From Flavobacterium psychrophilum (GTDB taxonomy: Bacteria; Bacteroidota; Bacteroidia; Flavobacteriales; Flavobacteriaceae), in assembly GCA_943325515.2 (NCBI GenBank), contig CALPPS020000083.1, positions 1-9,995 of the forward strand: 9,995 bases of DNA, written 5' to 3'. This document shows positions 1-7,297 of this stretch, piece after piece. The position numbers were made by a program, and so were the translations under genes. Each line of letters starts with the position of its first letter. Within the stretch, counting starts at the first letter, position 1. Under the pieces are notes generated by a model. It saw only the letters and a list, made by a program, of their open reading frames with translations, was not told the DNA's origin and did not search any database.

Positions 1-140
1 CAACTATTGTCAATGCAGACAAAATAATTGTAATGGATAAAGGACAAATTGTTGAAGAAGGAACCCATCAAGAATTAGTCAACAAAGCAGAAGGTTACTA
101 TAAAAAATTATATGATTCTCAGTTTTCTATTGAAGTTTAA
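1..140 (+). CDS. ABC transporter, C-terminal end of ATPase domain (partial)
   Basis: The frame is open from the window edge to a TAA at 138-140 and gives 45 complete residues beginning [20 protein letters not shown]. This is the characteristic stretch right after the H-loop (AHRLST) of exporter-type ABC ATPases, with the usual '[21 protein letters not shown]' pattern and a short tail ending in SIEV. The Walker A, signature, Walker B and H-loop lie to the left, outside the window. Exporters of this type usually carry an N-terminal six-helix membrane domain fused to the ATPase (MsbA/lipid or multidrug exporters), so the whole protein is probably about 580-600 residues, but this cannot be seen here and the substrate cannot be inferred. 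It is the only + strand gene in the window and converges with nupG across a 360-bp gap. Confidence 0.9.
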   Translation, partial: TIVNADKIIVMDKGQIVEEGTHQELVNKAEGYYKKLYDSQFSIEV

Positions 141-195
141 TTGATAAAATGTAATTTATAACCCATTAGATCTAATTAGTTTTTAATATTCAATT

Positions 196-242
196 AAAGT
201 AGTTTGTCGCACTAACTTTATCGGAGTAACTCTTTTTTTTTT
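196..242 (+). terminator. weak candidate terminator of the ABC transporter gene
   Basis: A run of ten T (233-242) lies about 90 nt past the stop codon. Upstream is an 8-bp stem with one bulged A (AAAGTAGT at 196-203, ACTAACTTT at 211-219, loop TTGTCGC). The stem is 13 nt away from the T run, which is too far for a textbook intrinsic terminator, so this call is tentative. Confidence 0.25.
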
Positions 243-441
243 ATATAAAATCCCGAACCAAAAACTCTGAAATTACAACAAAATTTCATCCAATTAAGAT
301 ATGTTAGCATAGTAATGAAAACTATATTTTAATTTTTATTAAGATTTCATTTAATATCGTTTTAATTAATAATTCACTTGACTTATTTTTTTAATAATTC
401 CTACCTATTATTTACCGTTTGAAATTAATCTAGTTACTACT

Positions 442-486
442 ATGATTAGTCCTGAAAATCTGTATCGATTATATAGGACTAGTGAT
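442..486 (-). repeat. imperfect inverted repeat in the nupG 3' region
   Basis: ATGATTAGTCCT (442-453) is matched by AGGACTAGTGAT (475-486). The inner seven pairs (TAGTCCT/AGGACTA) are perfect; the outer five include one mismatch and one G.U pair. The loop is 21 nt. It begins about 14 nt beyond the nupG stop codon in the direction of transcription, so it could form a hairpin at the mRNA 3' end. No U-tract follows it, so it is not an intrinsic terminator. Confidence 0.45.
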
Positions 487-500
487 AGATATAAAATCTT

Positions 501-1754
501 TTAATGACTAAAACTCTCTACTTCTTTCGGATTGTGTTTATGCTTAAACATTATAGCAAATAAAATTGCAATTATTAATGAATAACCCGCAAAAGAAAGC
601 CAAATGTTATGCCAATCTCGTGAGCCATCATGAGTGAAAAATTCATCAATAACATATCCACTTAGTAAACCACCAAAGAAAGCTCCGAAACCATTTGACA
701 TCATCATAAATAATCCTTGAGCAGATGAACGAATTTTAGAATCGGTAGTAGTTTCTACAAATAATGAACCTGAAATATTGAAAAAATCGAATGCCATTCC
801 ATATACAATACAAGACATTACAATCATCCAGAGTCCATCAGATGGATTTCCATAGGCAAATAATCCGAAACGCAATACCCAAGCGAACATTGAAATTAGC
901 ATAACTTGTTTAATTCCAAATCTTTTCAAGAAAAACGGAATGGCCAAAATAAACAAAGTTTCCGATATTTGAGAAATAGACATTATCAATGTTGATTTTT
1001 TTACAATAATACTATTGGCATATTCTGGCACTTTCCCAAATTCTGATAAAAAAACGTCTCCATACATGTTAGTTAATTGTAAAGCACCGCCTAAAAACAT
1101 TGAAAACAAAAAGAATAATGCCATTTTATAAGTTCCAAACAATTTGAATGCATCTAAACCAAATTTTTGGGCCAAAGATGCATGTTCTGAAATTAACTTT
1201 TGTGGCGGACATTTTGGCAAAGTAAAAGAGTAAATCCCAAGAATTACGGCAGAAATTGACGCTATGTAAAACATATTTGCAGAAGCTTTATTCCCTGTTA
1301 AATTGGTCAACCACATAGCGGCAATAAACCCAATAGTTCCCCAAACTCTTATTGTCGGAAAAACTTTAACTACGTCAAAATTATTATTTTTTAAGATATT
1401 ATAGGCAACAGAATTTGAAAGGGAAATTGTAGGCATATAACAAAGCATTGCTGCAAAAATCACCCAATAAAAAGTTATTGGATTATCAACTTGCGGAATA
1501 TAAATAAGAGCAATTCCACCAAGTATGTGTAAAACACCATAAAGCTTTTCAGCATTTATCCATTTGTCAGCTATTATACCTGTTACAGCTGGCATTATTA
1601 TAGAAGATAAACCTAAAGTTGAAAAAATGGCTCCAAATTGTTCACCACTCCATTGTTTGGTTCCAAACCAATAGTTTCCTACAGTAATCAACCATGCACC
1701 CCAAACAAAGAATTGGAGAAAACTCATGATTGTTAATCTCAATTTAATACTCAT
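501..1754 (-). CDS. nupG: nucleoside:H+ symporter, NupG family (MFS)
   Basis: A 417-residue inner-membrane permease of the nucleoside:H+ symporter branch of the major facilitator superfamily; E. coli NupG has 418. It resembles NupG along the whole length, for example SFLQFFVWGAWL near the start, the ADKW loop (63-66), PTIRVWGTIGF (133-143), SISQISETLFIL (259-270) and YGMAFDFFNISGS (318-330). Residues reported around the nucleoside in E. coli NupG have counterparts here: R136, T140, F143, Q226, N229, Q262, E265, Y318 and F322, and also D323. This makes nucleoside uptake well supported, although the preferred nucleoside is unknown. The chain is nearly all hydrophobic segments, consistent with 12 helices, and it ends in the hydrophilic tail KHKHNPKEVESFSH. 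It lies 67 nt downstream of cmk on the same strand. A candidate promoter in that gap (1788-1817) suggests it can be transcribed independently. The ATG start fits the family N-terminus (compare MNLKMQLKILSFLQF). Confidence 0.95.
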   Translation of the reverse strand: MSIKLRLTIMSFLQFFVWGAWLITVGNYWFGTKQWSGEQFGAIFSTLGLSSIIMPAVTGIIADKWINAEKLYGVLHILGGIALIYIPQVDNPITFYWVIFAAMLCYMPTISLSNSVAYNILKNNNFDVVKVFPTIRVWGTIGFIAAMWLTNLTGNKASANMFYIASISAVILGIYSFTLPKCPPQKLISEHASLAQKFGLDAFKLFGTYKMALFFLFSMFLGGALQLTNMYGDVFLSEFGKVPEYANSIIVKKSTLIMSISQISETLFILAIPFFLKRFGIKQVMLISMFAWVLRFGLFAYGNPSDGLWMIVMSCIVYGMAFDFFNISGSLFVETTTDSKIRSSAQGLFMMMSNGFGAFFGGLLSGYVIDEFFTHDGSRDWHNIWLSFAGYSLIIAILFAIMFKHKHNPKEVESFSH

Positions 1755-1774
1755 AAAAATAGTTTTTGGTTTTT

Positions 1775-1801
1775 AAAAAATAGGAAGTAAATCTACTATT
1801 T
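1775..1801 (-). terminator. weak candidate terminator of cmk
   Basis: AAATAG (1778-1783) and CTATTT (1796-1801) form a 6-bp stem, with possibly two more pairs inside, followed on the - strand by six U (1775-1780). It is AT-rich and weak. It overlaps the candidate nupG promoter, so at most one of the two calls may be functional. Confidence 0.25.
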
Positions 1802-1817
1802 AAATCGTGATAAACAA
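1788..1817 (-). promoter_or_regulatory. candidate Bacteroidota promoter for nupG
   Basis: Read on the - strand, TTG (1815-1817, in a TTTTTTG context) is followed after 19 nt by TAGATTTA (1788-1795). This is seven of eight matches to the Bacteroidota -7 element TAnnTTTG, at the normal spacing. It begins just after the cmk stop codon and would give a leader of roughly 25-30 nt. Confidence 0.4.
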
Positions 1818-1821
1818 AAAA

Positions 1822-2514
1822 TCAAATTGATTTAGTAATCTTTTGAACTAATTCTAAAACTTTTTCAAATTGTTCTTCTTTGGTTAATGAAGAATTATCA
1901 ATTTCAATAGCATCGTCAGCTTTAACTAATGGTGAATCATCTCGATGAGTATCTATGAAATCTCTTTCTTCTACATTTTTCAAAACTGCTTCAAATGAAA
2001 CATTTTGCCCTTTAGCTTGTAATTCATCATAACGTCTTAGCGCGCGTGTTTTTGGGCTTGCATTCATAAATATTTTTAGTTCTGCATAAGGAAATACAAC
2101 TGTTCCTATATCTCTTCCATCCATAACAATTCCTTTTCCTTTACCCATTGTCTGTTGTTGTTCAACAAGCTTTACTCTCACTTCAGAAATCTCAGCTACT
2201 TTACTAACAAAATTAGATACTTCAATGGTTCTAATTTCTTTTTCAACATTTACTTCATTTAAATAAATTTCTGCAAAACCCAATTCAGAGTTAAATTGAA
2301 AATGAAGTTTTATGGAAGGTAAACTATTAATTAAAGTTGGTTTGTCAAAAAAGTCAGTTCCTATGTAGCCATTTTGCATCGCAAAAAATGCAACCGCACG
2401 ATACATGGCTCCGGTATCAACATATATATATCCTAAATGTTTGGCTAGTTGTTTAGCTAATGTGCTTTTTCCTGTAGAAGAAAATCCGTCGATAGCAATA
2501 GTAATTTTTTTCAA
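1822..2514 (-). CDS. cmk: (d)CMP kinase (cytidylate kinase)
   Basis: A 230-residue cytosolic enzyme that transfers phosphate from ATP to CMP or dCMP, giving CDP or dCDP for RNA, DNA and CDP-lipid synthesis. Visible motifs are the P-loop GFSSTGKST (10-18), the NMP-binding DTGAMYRA (33-40), MDGRDIGTVVFP (131-142), the basic lid segment RALRRYDELQAKG (157-169), and the substrate segment ERDFIDTHRDDSPLVKADDAIEID (183-206), which parallels RDDRDRNRAVAPL of E. coli Cmk. The length is normal for the bacterial family (about 225). The start is TTG at 2514: the frame has no ATG or GTG between it and an in-frame TAA at 2527-2529, and MKKITIAIDG is the expected N-terminus. That TAA is the porQ stop codon, so the two genes share a frame and are only 12 nt apart. 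This implies co-transcription and probably translational coupling with porQ. Confidence 0.96.
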   Translation of the reverse strand: MKKITIAIDGFSSTGKSTLAKQLAKHLGYIYVDTGAMYRAVAFFAMQNGYIGTDFFDKPTLINSLPSIKLHFQFNSELGFAEIYLNEVNVEKEIRTIEVSNFVSKVAEISEVRVKLVEQQQTMGKGKGIVMDGRDIGTVVFPYAELKIFMNASPKTRALRRYDELQAKGQNVSFEAVLKNVEERDFIDTHRDDSPLVKADDAIEIDNSSLTKEEQFEKVLELVQKITKSI

Positions 2515-2526
2515 TGGATAGAGTAG

Positions 2527-3558
2527 TTAATATTTATTATTACCAAAATCAATAATTAGTCCAAACAAACTAGTATTTGCAGCTAATGTATATCTAGAAT
2601 AAGAATAATTGAATTTTAAATTATTCACTTTTAACCCAAATCCAACAGAAATTCCAGAAAAATTTCGCTGTTCTAAGATACGTAATTCTTCGGCTCTTCT
2701 GAAATTATATCCCAATCGAATATTAAATCCTTTGTTAGGAAATAATTCAGCTCCCATAATAACATGGCGTAAAGCGTTGCCAAAAACAGAAACTTTTTCT
2801 GGTGTTGAACCACCATCTAGTGAACCTTGTGCTCTATTAGGATTAGCAAAAGCTAATTGCCATTGTTGCATATTTTCTAAGGTTATATGCCAACGTATAG
2901 GAACATTTTCCATTAATTGCGATACTCCTATTAACACTTCTAAAGGTATTTTTTCTCTAGTTTCAGCAAAAGGAGTTATTTGAGTTCCAATATTTCTAAT
3001 AGATAATGCCCAATTTACATCATTACGCGAGTCGATAAACAAAACTCCAATATCAATTGCTGCACCATATGAATTATAAGACTCTAATGTAGAGGAAATT
3101 AATTTAGCGTTGGCACCAACATAAAAATCTGAATTTGGAATATTATAAGCATAACCAAAAGTCAGCGCCATTTCACTTCCCGAAAAATTAGATGTTTGTT
3201 GACCATTTTCGTCATAGCCATCAAACTGTCCATAGTTTACATAATTTACACCCGCAAAAAAAGTTTGAACGTGTCTATCGTAGGTATAGGCGTAAGATGC
3301 AGTTCCATAGGTTACTTCACCAAAATAACTTCCATAATTCAAAGCCAATTTATTGTCCATTTCTGGATTTATGGTAGCTGGATTAAAGTGTGCCTGATTT
3401 ACATCACTATCATAAAGAGTTAAAACTTTTCCTCCTAATGCAGCTTGTCTTGGAGACGTTACCAAATTTAGAAATTGGTATACTGATTTACCACCAATTT
3501 GACCAAAAGACATCAAATTAGCTAAACAAAAACCTATATAAATTACTTTTCTAAACAT
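2527..3558 (-). CDS. porQ: type IX secretion system protein PorQ
   Basis: A 343-residue outer-membrane protein of the Bacteroidota type IX secretion system (T9SS). In the known system PorQ is a beta-barrel that anchors PorZ and works with the sortase PorU, which cuts C-terminal domains from cargo and attaches cargo to the surface. The N-terminus is a signal peptide (basic MFRK, hydrophobic core to about residue 18, likely cut near SFGQ at 17-20). The mature part opens with IGGKSVYQFLNLVTSPRQAALGG (21-43), a typical start for this family. It then has alternating short hydrophobic and aromatic strands and ends in a barrel-like strand SLFGLIIDFGNNKY. There is no retained lipobox Cys. It follows lon after a terminator and precedes cmk by 12 nt. 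I saw no perfect promoter; the sequence CGAAGATA at 3594-3601 (TATCTTCG on the - strand) is a one-mismatch -7 element but lacks a TTG upstream. Its presence implies the rest of the T9SS is encoded elsewhere in the genome. Confidence 0.93.
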   Translation of the reverse strand: MFRKVIYIGFCLANLMSFGQIGGKSVYQFLNLVTSPRQAALGGKVLTLYDSDVNQAHFNPATINPEMDNKLALNYGSYFGEVTYGTASYAYTYDRHVQTFFAGVNYVNYGQFDGYDENGQQTSNFSGSEMALTFGYAYNIPNSDFYVGANAKLISSTLESYNSYGAAIDIGVLFIDSRNDVNWALSIRNIGTQITPFAETREKIPLEVLIGVSQLMENVPIRWHITLENMQQWQLAFANPNRAQGSLDGGSTPEKVSVFGNALRHVIMGAELFPNKGFNIRLGYNFRRAEELRILEQRNFSGISVGFGLKVNNLKFNYSYSRYTLAANTSLFGLIIDFGNNKY

Positions 3559-3630
3559 TAAAAATACTTATACTACTTACTATAACGGAAATGCGAAGAT
3601 ATTATTTTATATGGTATGAAAAAAAGTTAA

Positions 3631-3665
3631 AAAAAGGCATAAGAGTAATTTACTTATGCCTTTTT
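3631..3665 (-). terminator. intrinsic terminator downstream of lon
   Basis: AAAAAGGCATAAG (3631-3643) and CTTATGCCTTTTT (3653-3665) form a perfect 13-bp stem with a 9-nt loop. It starts 20 nt past the lon stop codon. The A/T flanks give U-rich tails, and on the - strand further T runs follow. It separates lon from porQ. Confidence 0.9.
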
Positions 3666-3685
3666 CGATAAACTGCAACAAAGAA

Positions 3686-6136
3686 TTATAGTTTTTTAGG
3701 ATTTTTAACTTTTTGACCTATTAATGCAAAATCAATGACTTCACTCATCTCTTTTACATAATGAAAAGTCAATCCATCAATATAGTCAGATTTAATTTCT
3801 TCAATGTCACTTTTATTTTCATAACATAAAATTATTTCTTTGATATTGGCTCTTTTGGCTGCTAAAATTTTTTCCTTTATACCTCCAACTGGCAATACTT
3901 TACCTCGAAGGGTAATTTCTCCCGTCATGGCTAAATTTTTCTTTACTTTGGTTTGTGTTAACAAAGAAACTAGTGAGGTAAGCATAGCAATTCCGGCACT
4001 TGGACCGTCTTTTGGAGTGGCGCCTTCAGGTACATGCAAGTGAATATTATATTTGGATACTATTTCAGGATCAATGCCAAAAATACCTGCATTAGACTTT
4101 ATATATTCTAAAGCAATAGTTGCAGATTCCTTCATAACTGTTCCTAAATTCCCAGTCAAGGTTAAGGTTCCTTTTCCAGGAGAAATTAGAGATTCTATAA
4201 ATAAAATATCTCCACCAACAGATGTCCAGGCTAAACCTGTCACTACTCCAGCCACTTCATTACTTTCTGATTTGTCTCTAGCTAATTTTGGCGCTCCAAG
4301 TATCTTTAGAATATCTTGATCAGTAACTTTATTATTATATTCTTCTTCCATGGCTACTGATTTAGCAGCATTTCTAATTACTTGAGCAATTTTATTTTCT
4401 AAATTTCTAACTCCTGATTCACGAGTATATCCTTCTACTATTTTTTCTAATTGTTTTTTACCAATTGTTAAATATTTGGGAGTTAGTCCATGTTCTTTTA
4501 ATTGTTTTGGAAATAAATGCTGACGAGCAATTTCTACTTTTTCCTCAATAATATATCCTGTCATTCTGATAATTTCCATTCTGTCTTGCAATGCTGGTTG
4601 AATAGCTGACATATTATTTGAAGTAGCTATAAACATAACTTTGGATAAATCATAACCCATTTCTAAGAAATTATCATAGAAATCATTATTTTGTTCTGGG
4701 TCAAGTACTTCCAATAATGCTGATGAAGGATCACCTTGATGACTATTCGACAATTTATCAATTTCATCTAAAACAAAAACTGGATTTGAGGTTCCTGCTT
4801 TTTTTAAGCTCTGAATAATTCTTCCAGGCATAGCACCGATATACGTTTTTCTGTGTCCACGTATTTCAGCTTCATCTCGTAAACCACCTAGAGAAATTCT
4901 AACATATTCTCTTCCTAAAGCTTCTGCAATAGACTTACCAATAGATGTTTTACCAACACCTGGAGGACCCGTTAAACAGATTATAGGTGATTTCATGTCA
5001 TTGCGCAATTTTAGAACTGCTAAATGTTCAATAATTCGTTTTTTAACATCCTCAAGTCCAAAATGGTCTCTATCTAAAATTTTTTGAGCGCGTTTTAAAT
5101 CAAAATTATCTTTGGAATATTTTTCCCAAGGCAGTTCTAAAAATAATTCTAAATAATTTCTTTGAATACCAAAATCTGGTGCTTGTGGGTTCATTCGCTG
5201 CATTTTAGAAATTTCTTTCTCAAAATGTTTTGCTGTTTTATCATTCCAGGACTTAGATTTTGCTTTTTGGCGCATGTCTTCAATTTCTTGCTCATTCGAA
5301 ACGCCACCTAATTCTTCTTGAATGGTTTTCATTTGTTGGTGCAAGAAATATTCTCGTTGTTGTTGGTCTAAATCAAAGCGAACTTTAGATTGAATGTCAT
5401 TTTTCAATTCCAATTTTTGTAGTTCTACATTCATAAAACGCAAAGTCTCCAAAGCTCTTTCTTTCAAAGCATTAATCATTAATAAATCTTGTTTTTCATT
5501 AACCGAAAGATTCATATTGGAAGAAACAAAATTGATTAAGAAAGATTGACTTTCAATGTTTTTAATAGCAAAAGTAGCTTCAGTTGGAATGTTTGGACTT
5601 TCTTTTATGATTTCAATAGCTAATTCTCTGATTGAATCAACAATAGCTTGAAATTCTTTATCGTTTTTTCCTGGTCGCTTCTCTTCAACTTCTTTAATTG
5701 TTGCTTTTAGATAAGGATTTTCAGTAGTCACCGTGTCAATAGCAAAACGCTTTTTTCCTTGAAGAATAACTGTAATATTACCATCAGGCATCTTTAGAAC
5801 ACGAAGTATTTGTGCAACAGTTCCAATGCTGTATATGTCATTTTTTGTTGGATCTTCATCTTCTTCATTTTTCTGAGCAACAACACCAATTATTTTATTG
5901 CCTGCATTGGCATCATTAATAAGCTTGATTGATTTATCTCTCCCTGCAGAAATAGGAATAACAACACCTGGAAATAAAACAGTGTTTCGTAGGGGTAAAA
6001 TAGGTAGAGAACTCGGCAGTTCTTCATTATTCATTTCCTCTTCATCCTCTGGTGTTAATAAAGGAATTAAATCGGTTTCTGAATCAAATTCTTGAAGTGA
6101 CATATTGTCAAAAGAGAGTATATTTTGGTTTGACAT
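3686..6136 (-). CDS. lon: ATP-dependent protease Lon (endopeptidase La)
   Basis: A cytosolic AAA+ serine protease that unfolds and degrades damaged and regulatory proteins. With the start at 6136 it has 816 residues, beginning MSNQNILSFDNMSLQEFDSE. Domains: an acidic N-tail; the LON substrate-binding domain starting at LPILPLRNTVLFPGVVIPI (about 44-62); a helical region with coiled-coil character (about 230-320); the AAA+ module with Walker A GPPGVGKTS (390-398), Walker B FVLDEIDK (454-461), sensor-1 TSNN (505-508) and an arginine in QDRMEII (R519); then the Lon protease domain with catalytic S713 in KDGPSAGIAM and K756 in PVGGIKEK. All key residues are present. The frame is open 22 codons further upstream to an ATG at 6202 (MDDLHFF...), but that segment is basic and aromatic, unlike Lon, while Met at 6136 matches the usual flavobacterial N-terminus. 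It appears monocistronic, lying between terminators at 6307-6334 and 3631-3665. This is the soluble LonA type: there is no membrane segment between the Walker motifs. Confidence 0.97.
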   Translation of the reverse strand: MSNQNILSFDNMSLQEFDSETDLIPLLTPEDEEEMNNEELPSSLPILPLRNTVLFPGVVIPISAGRDKSIKLINDANAGNKIIGVVAQKNEEDEDPTKNDIYSIGTVAQILRVLKMPDGNITVILQGKKRFAIDTVTTENPYLKATIKEVEEKRPGKNDKEFQAIVDSIRELAIEIIKESPNIPTEATFAIKNIESQSFLINFVSSNMNLSVNEKQDLLMINALKERALETLRFMNVELQKLELKNDIQSKVRFDLDQQQREYFLHQQMKTIQEELGGVSNEQEIEDMRQKAKSKSWNDKTAKHFEKEISKMQRMNPQAPDFGIQRNYLELFLELPWEKYSKDNFDLKRAQKILDRDHFGLEDVKKRIIEHLAVLKLRNDMKSPIICLTGPPGVGKTSIGKSIAEALGREYVRISLGGLRDEAEIRGHRKTYIGAMPGRIIQSLKKAGTSNPVFVLDEIDKLSNSHQGDPSSALLEVLDPEQNNDFYDNFLEMGYDLSKVMFIATSNNMSAIQPALQDRMEIIRMTGYIIEEKVEIARQHLFPKQLKEHGLTPKYLTIGKKQLEKIVEGYTRESGVRNLENKIAQVIRNAAKSVAMEEEYNNKVTDQDILKILGAPKLARDKSESNEVAGVVTGLAWTSVGGDILFIESLISPGKGTLTLTGNLGTVMKESATIALEYIKSNAGIFGIDPEIVSKYNIHLHVPEGATPKDGPSAGIAMLTSLVSLLTQTKVKKNLAMTGEITLRGKVLPVGGIKEKILAAKRANIKEIILCYENKSDIEEIKSDYIDGLTFHYVKEMSEVIDFALIGQKVKNPKKL

Positions 6137-6266
6137 GTGATATTTAATTTTGTCAAATTGACATTTATAATTAATATTGCTAAAAAAATGTAGGTCATCC
6201 ATATATAGAAATAAATTAAAATCGATATTTTACATTTGAATTGTTCTAAAATCTATATAAACCAAT

Positions 6267-6296
6267 ATTATAACGGTTAGCAAACAGATAAGTCAA
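6267..6296 (-). promoter_or_regulatory. possible promoter upstream of lon
   Basis: On the - strand TTGACT (6291-6296) and TATAAT (6267-6272) are 18 nt apart, which looks like a sigma70-type promoter. The Bacteroidota primary sigma factor prefers TTG-N18-20-TAnnTTTG, which I do not find upstream of lon at correct spacing. The element would give a leader of more than 120 nt. This may be a chance match in AT-rich DNA or a promoter for another sigma factor. Confidence 0.25.
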
Positions 6297-6306
6297 TCAT
6301 TATGCC

Positions 6307-6334
6307 AAAAAAAAATCCGCCAAATTGACGGATT
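6307..6334 (-). terminator. intrinsic terminator downstream of the duplicated-module lipoprotein
   Basis: AATCCG (6314-6319) and CGGATT (6329-6334) form a 6-bp stem. It can extend by two or three pairs past a C/A mismatch, and is followed on the - strand by nine T (6307-6315). It lies 18 nt past the stop codon of the gene at 6353-7246. Confidence 0.85.
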
Positions 6335-6352
6335 CCACGTTATAATTGAATG

Positions 6353-7246
6353 TTAATATTCAACATCAAATGCTCCTTCTGTTACAATAAAAGGTGTTGC
6401 GCCAGTAGTTAAAAAATTAAAAGTTCCTTTGATTCTAGTTGCCGTTTTTAAGGTAATAGTGATTGAGCCAGAAGCGGCATTGTAATTGATGTCATTAAAG
6501 TCATAAATTGCTTGGACACCGTCTGTGGTAGCGTTGCCAGTTATAGGATATGTTCCAGTTCCTAGAGAACTTTTAACAGACACTGTCATAGAATTTAAAG
6601 CTGCATTTTGAGCTCCAATACTAATAAATTCTTGACTTCCGACAGAAATGGTAGTAGATAAAATATCAACATCTACAAATTCTGTTCCGCCAACTTTTGC
6701 AAAAAATGTATCACCAGTTTGAGCTTGAGTTATATATGGAATGTTTTGAAAAACACCATTTGTGAATTGAACAGGTAAAATAGTAGTCACAGACGTATCA
6801 GACCAATACCCTTTAAAATTAAAAGTTCCAGAAATAGTTTTATTTGTTGTATTAATATTTGTAATAGTAATTGAACCAGTGTTTTCCTGTGGATTATTAA
6901 AATTAGTAGACCAATATCCATAATCTGAACCAGCTGGTGTATATGCTAACAAATTTGTATTTGCTGGGTAAGTTCCTGTGGCATTACCTTCAACTAAGAA
7001 ACCAAATCCTTCTCCATTAGCTTTGACCCCAGAAATACTCATTAAATTACCTGAAATAATTGCCTGAGCTGTTGTTGCTGTCCAAGTAGTGCCAGTAAAA
7101 TCAGCTTTAAAAACAGATGGTCCGTTATTTCCTCCTCCAAAATCATCTAAATTAATAGCGCTATCTATTGGCTCATTATTACATGAAATCAATGTAAAAT
7201 TAACTATAAATAAAAATATACCAAGAACAAGTTGTATTCGTTTCAT
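6353..7246 (-). CDS. lipoprotein with two tandem beta-rich modules (DUF6252-like)
   Basis: A 297-residue predicted lipoprotein of unknown function. It begins MKRIQLVLGIFLF, with a hydrophobic core and lipobox LISC, so Cys22 should be lipidated; the next residues are NNEPID. A G/N-rich linker (37-43) follows. Residues 44-170 and 179-297 are two copies of one module: FKADFTGTTW and FFAKVGGTEF; GTYPANTN and GTYPITGN; TGSITITN...ISGTFNFKG and SGSITITL...IKGTFNFLT; FTNGVFQNIPY and VTEGAFDVEY. The pattern resembles DUF6252 proteins common in flavobacteria; that name is from memory and not tested. Cell-surface or periplasmic exposure is likely. The start is placed at ATG 7246 and not at TTG 7270, because 7270 lies inside the promoter's -7 element and the signal peptide fits 7246. 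It stands alone, with its own promoter (7268-7297) and terminator (6307-6334). Ser, Thr, Asn and Gly are frequent and there is no catalytic motif, which suggests a binding or structural role. Confidence 0.85.
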   Translation of the reverse strand: MKRIQLVLGIFLFIVNFTLISCNNEPIDSAINLDDFGGGNNGPSVFKADFTGTTWTATTAQAIISGNLMSISGVKANGEGFGFLVEGNATGTYPANTNLLAYTPAGSDYGYWSTNFNNPQENTGSITITNINTTNKTISGTFNFKGYWSDTSVTTILPVQFTNGVFQNIPYITQAQTGDTFFAKVGGTEFVDVDILSTTISVGSQEFISIGAQNAALNSMTVSVKSSLGTGTYPITGNATTDGVQAIYDFNDINYNAASGSITITLKTATRIKGTFNFLTTGATPFIVTEGAFDVEY

Positions 7247-7267
7247 AACTGTTTTATAAATATTGCT

Positions 7268-7297
7268 CAAATATAATTTTTTTTGAACTTATCACAA
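7268..7297 (-). promoter_or_regulatory. Bacteroidota consensus promoter of the lipoprotein gene
   Basis: On the - strand TTG (7295-7297), then 19 nt, then TATATTTG (7268-7275), a perfect match to TAnnTTTG at normal spacing. The TTG is the last sense codon of the upstream UMF1 permease gene. Transcription would start near 7261-7263, giving a leader of about 15 nt before ATG 7246. This is the main reason for choosing that start. Confidence 0.75.

Larger units (their letters stand above)
141..500. other. gene-free AT-rich gap between convergent genes
   Basis: Stop codons occur in all frames and I see no coding signal or RNA gene. It contains a perfect 12-bp palindrome ATTAGATCTAAT (165-176), the T run at 233-242 and the inverted repeat at 442-486. 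It separates the 3' end of the + strand ABC gene from the 3' end of - strand nupG, so it needs to hold only 3' ends. Confidence 0.7.

Noticed and set aside
165..176. Perfect 12-bp palindrome ATTAGATCTAAT as an operator
   Set aside because: It lies 25 nt after the ABC gene stop, between convergent 3' ends and far from any promoter. A 12-bp AT-rich palindrome can occur by chance.
3554..3601. Promoter for porQ at TATCTTCG (3594-3601, - strand)
   Set aside because: One mismatch in the -7 element and no TTG at the right distance, so it is mentioned only under porQ and not listed as a feature.
2609..4319. Open + strand frames of 60-125 codons opposite porQ and lon
   Set aside because: They lie wholly antisense to well-supported genes, have no family resemblance and are best explained as shadows of the - strand codon use.
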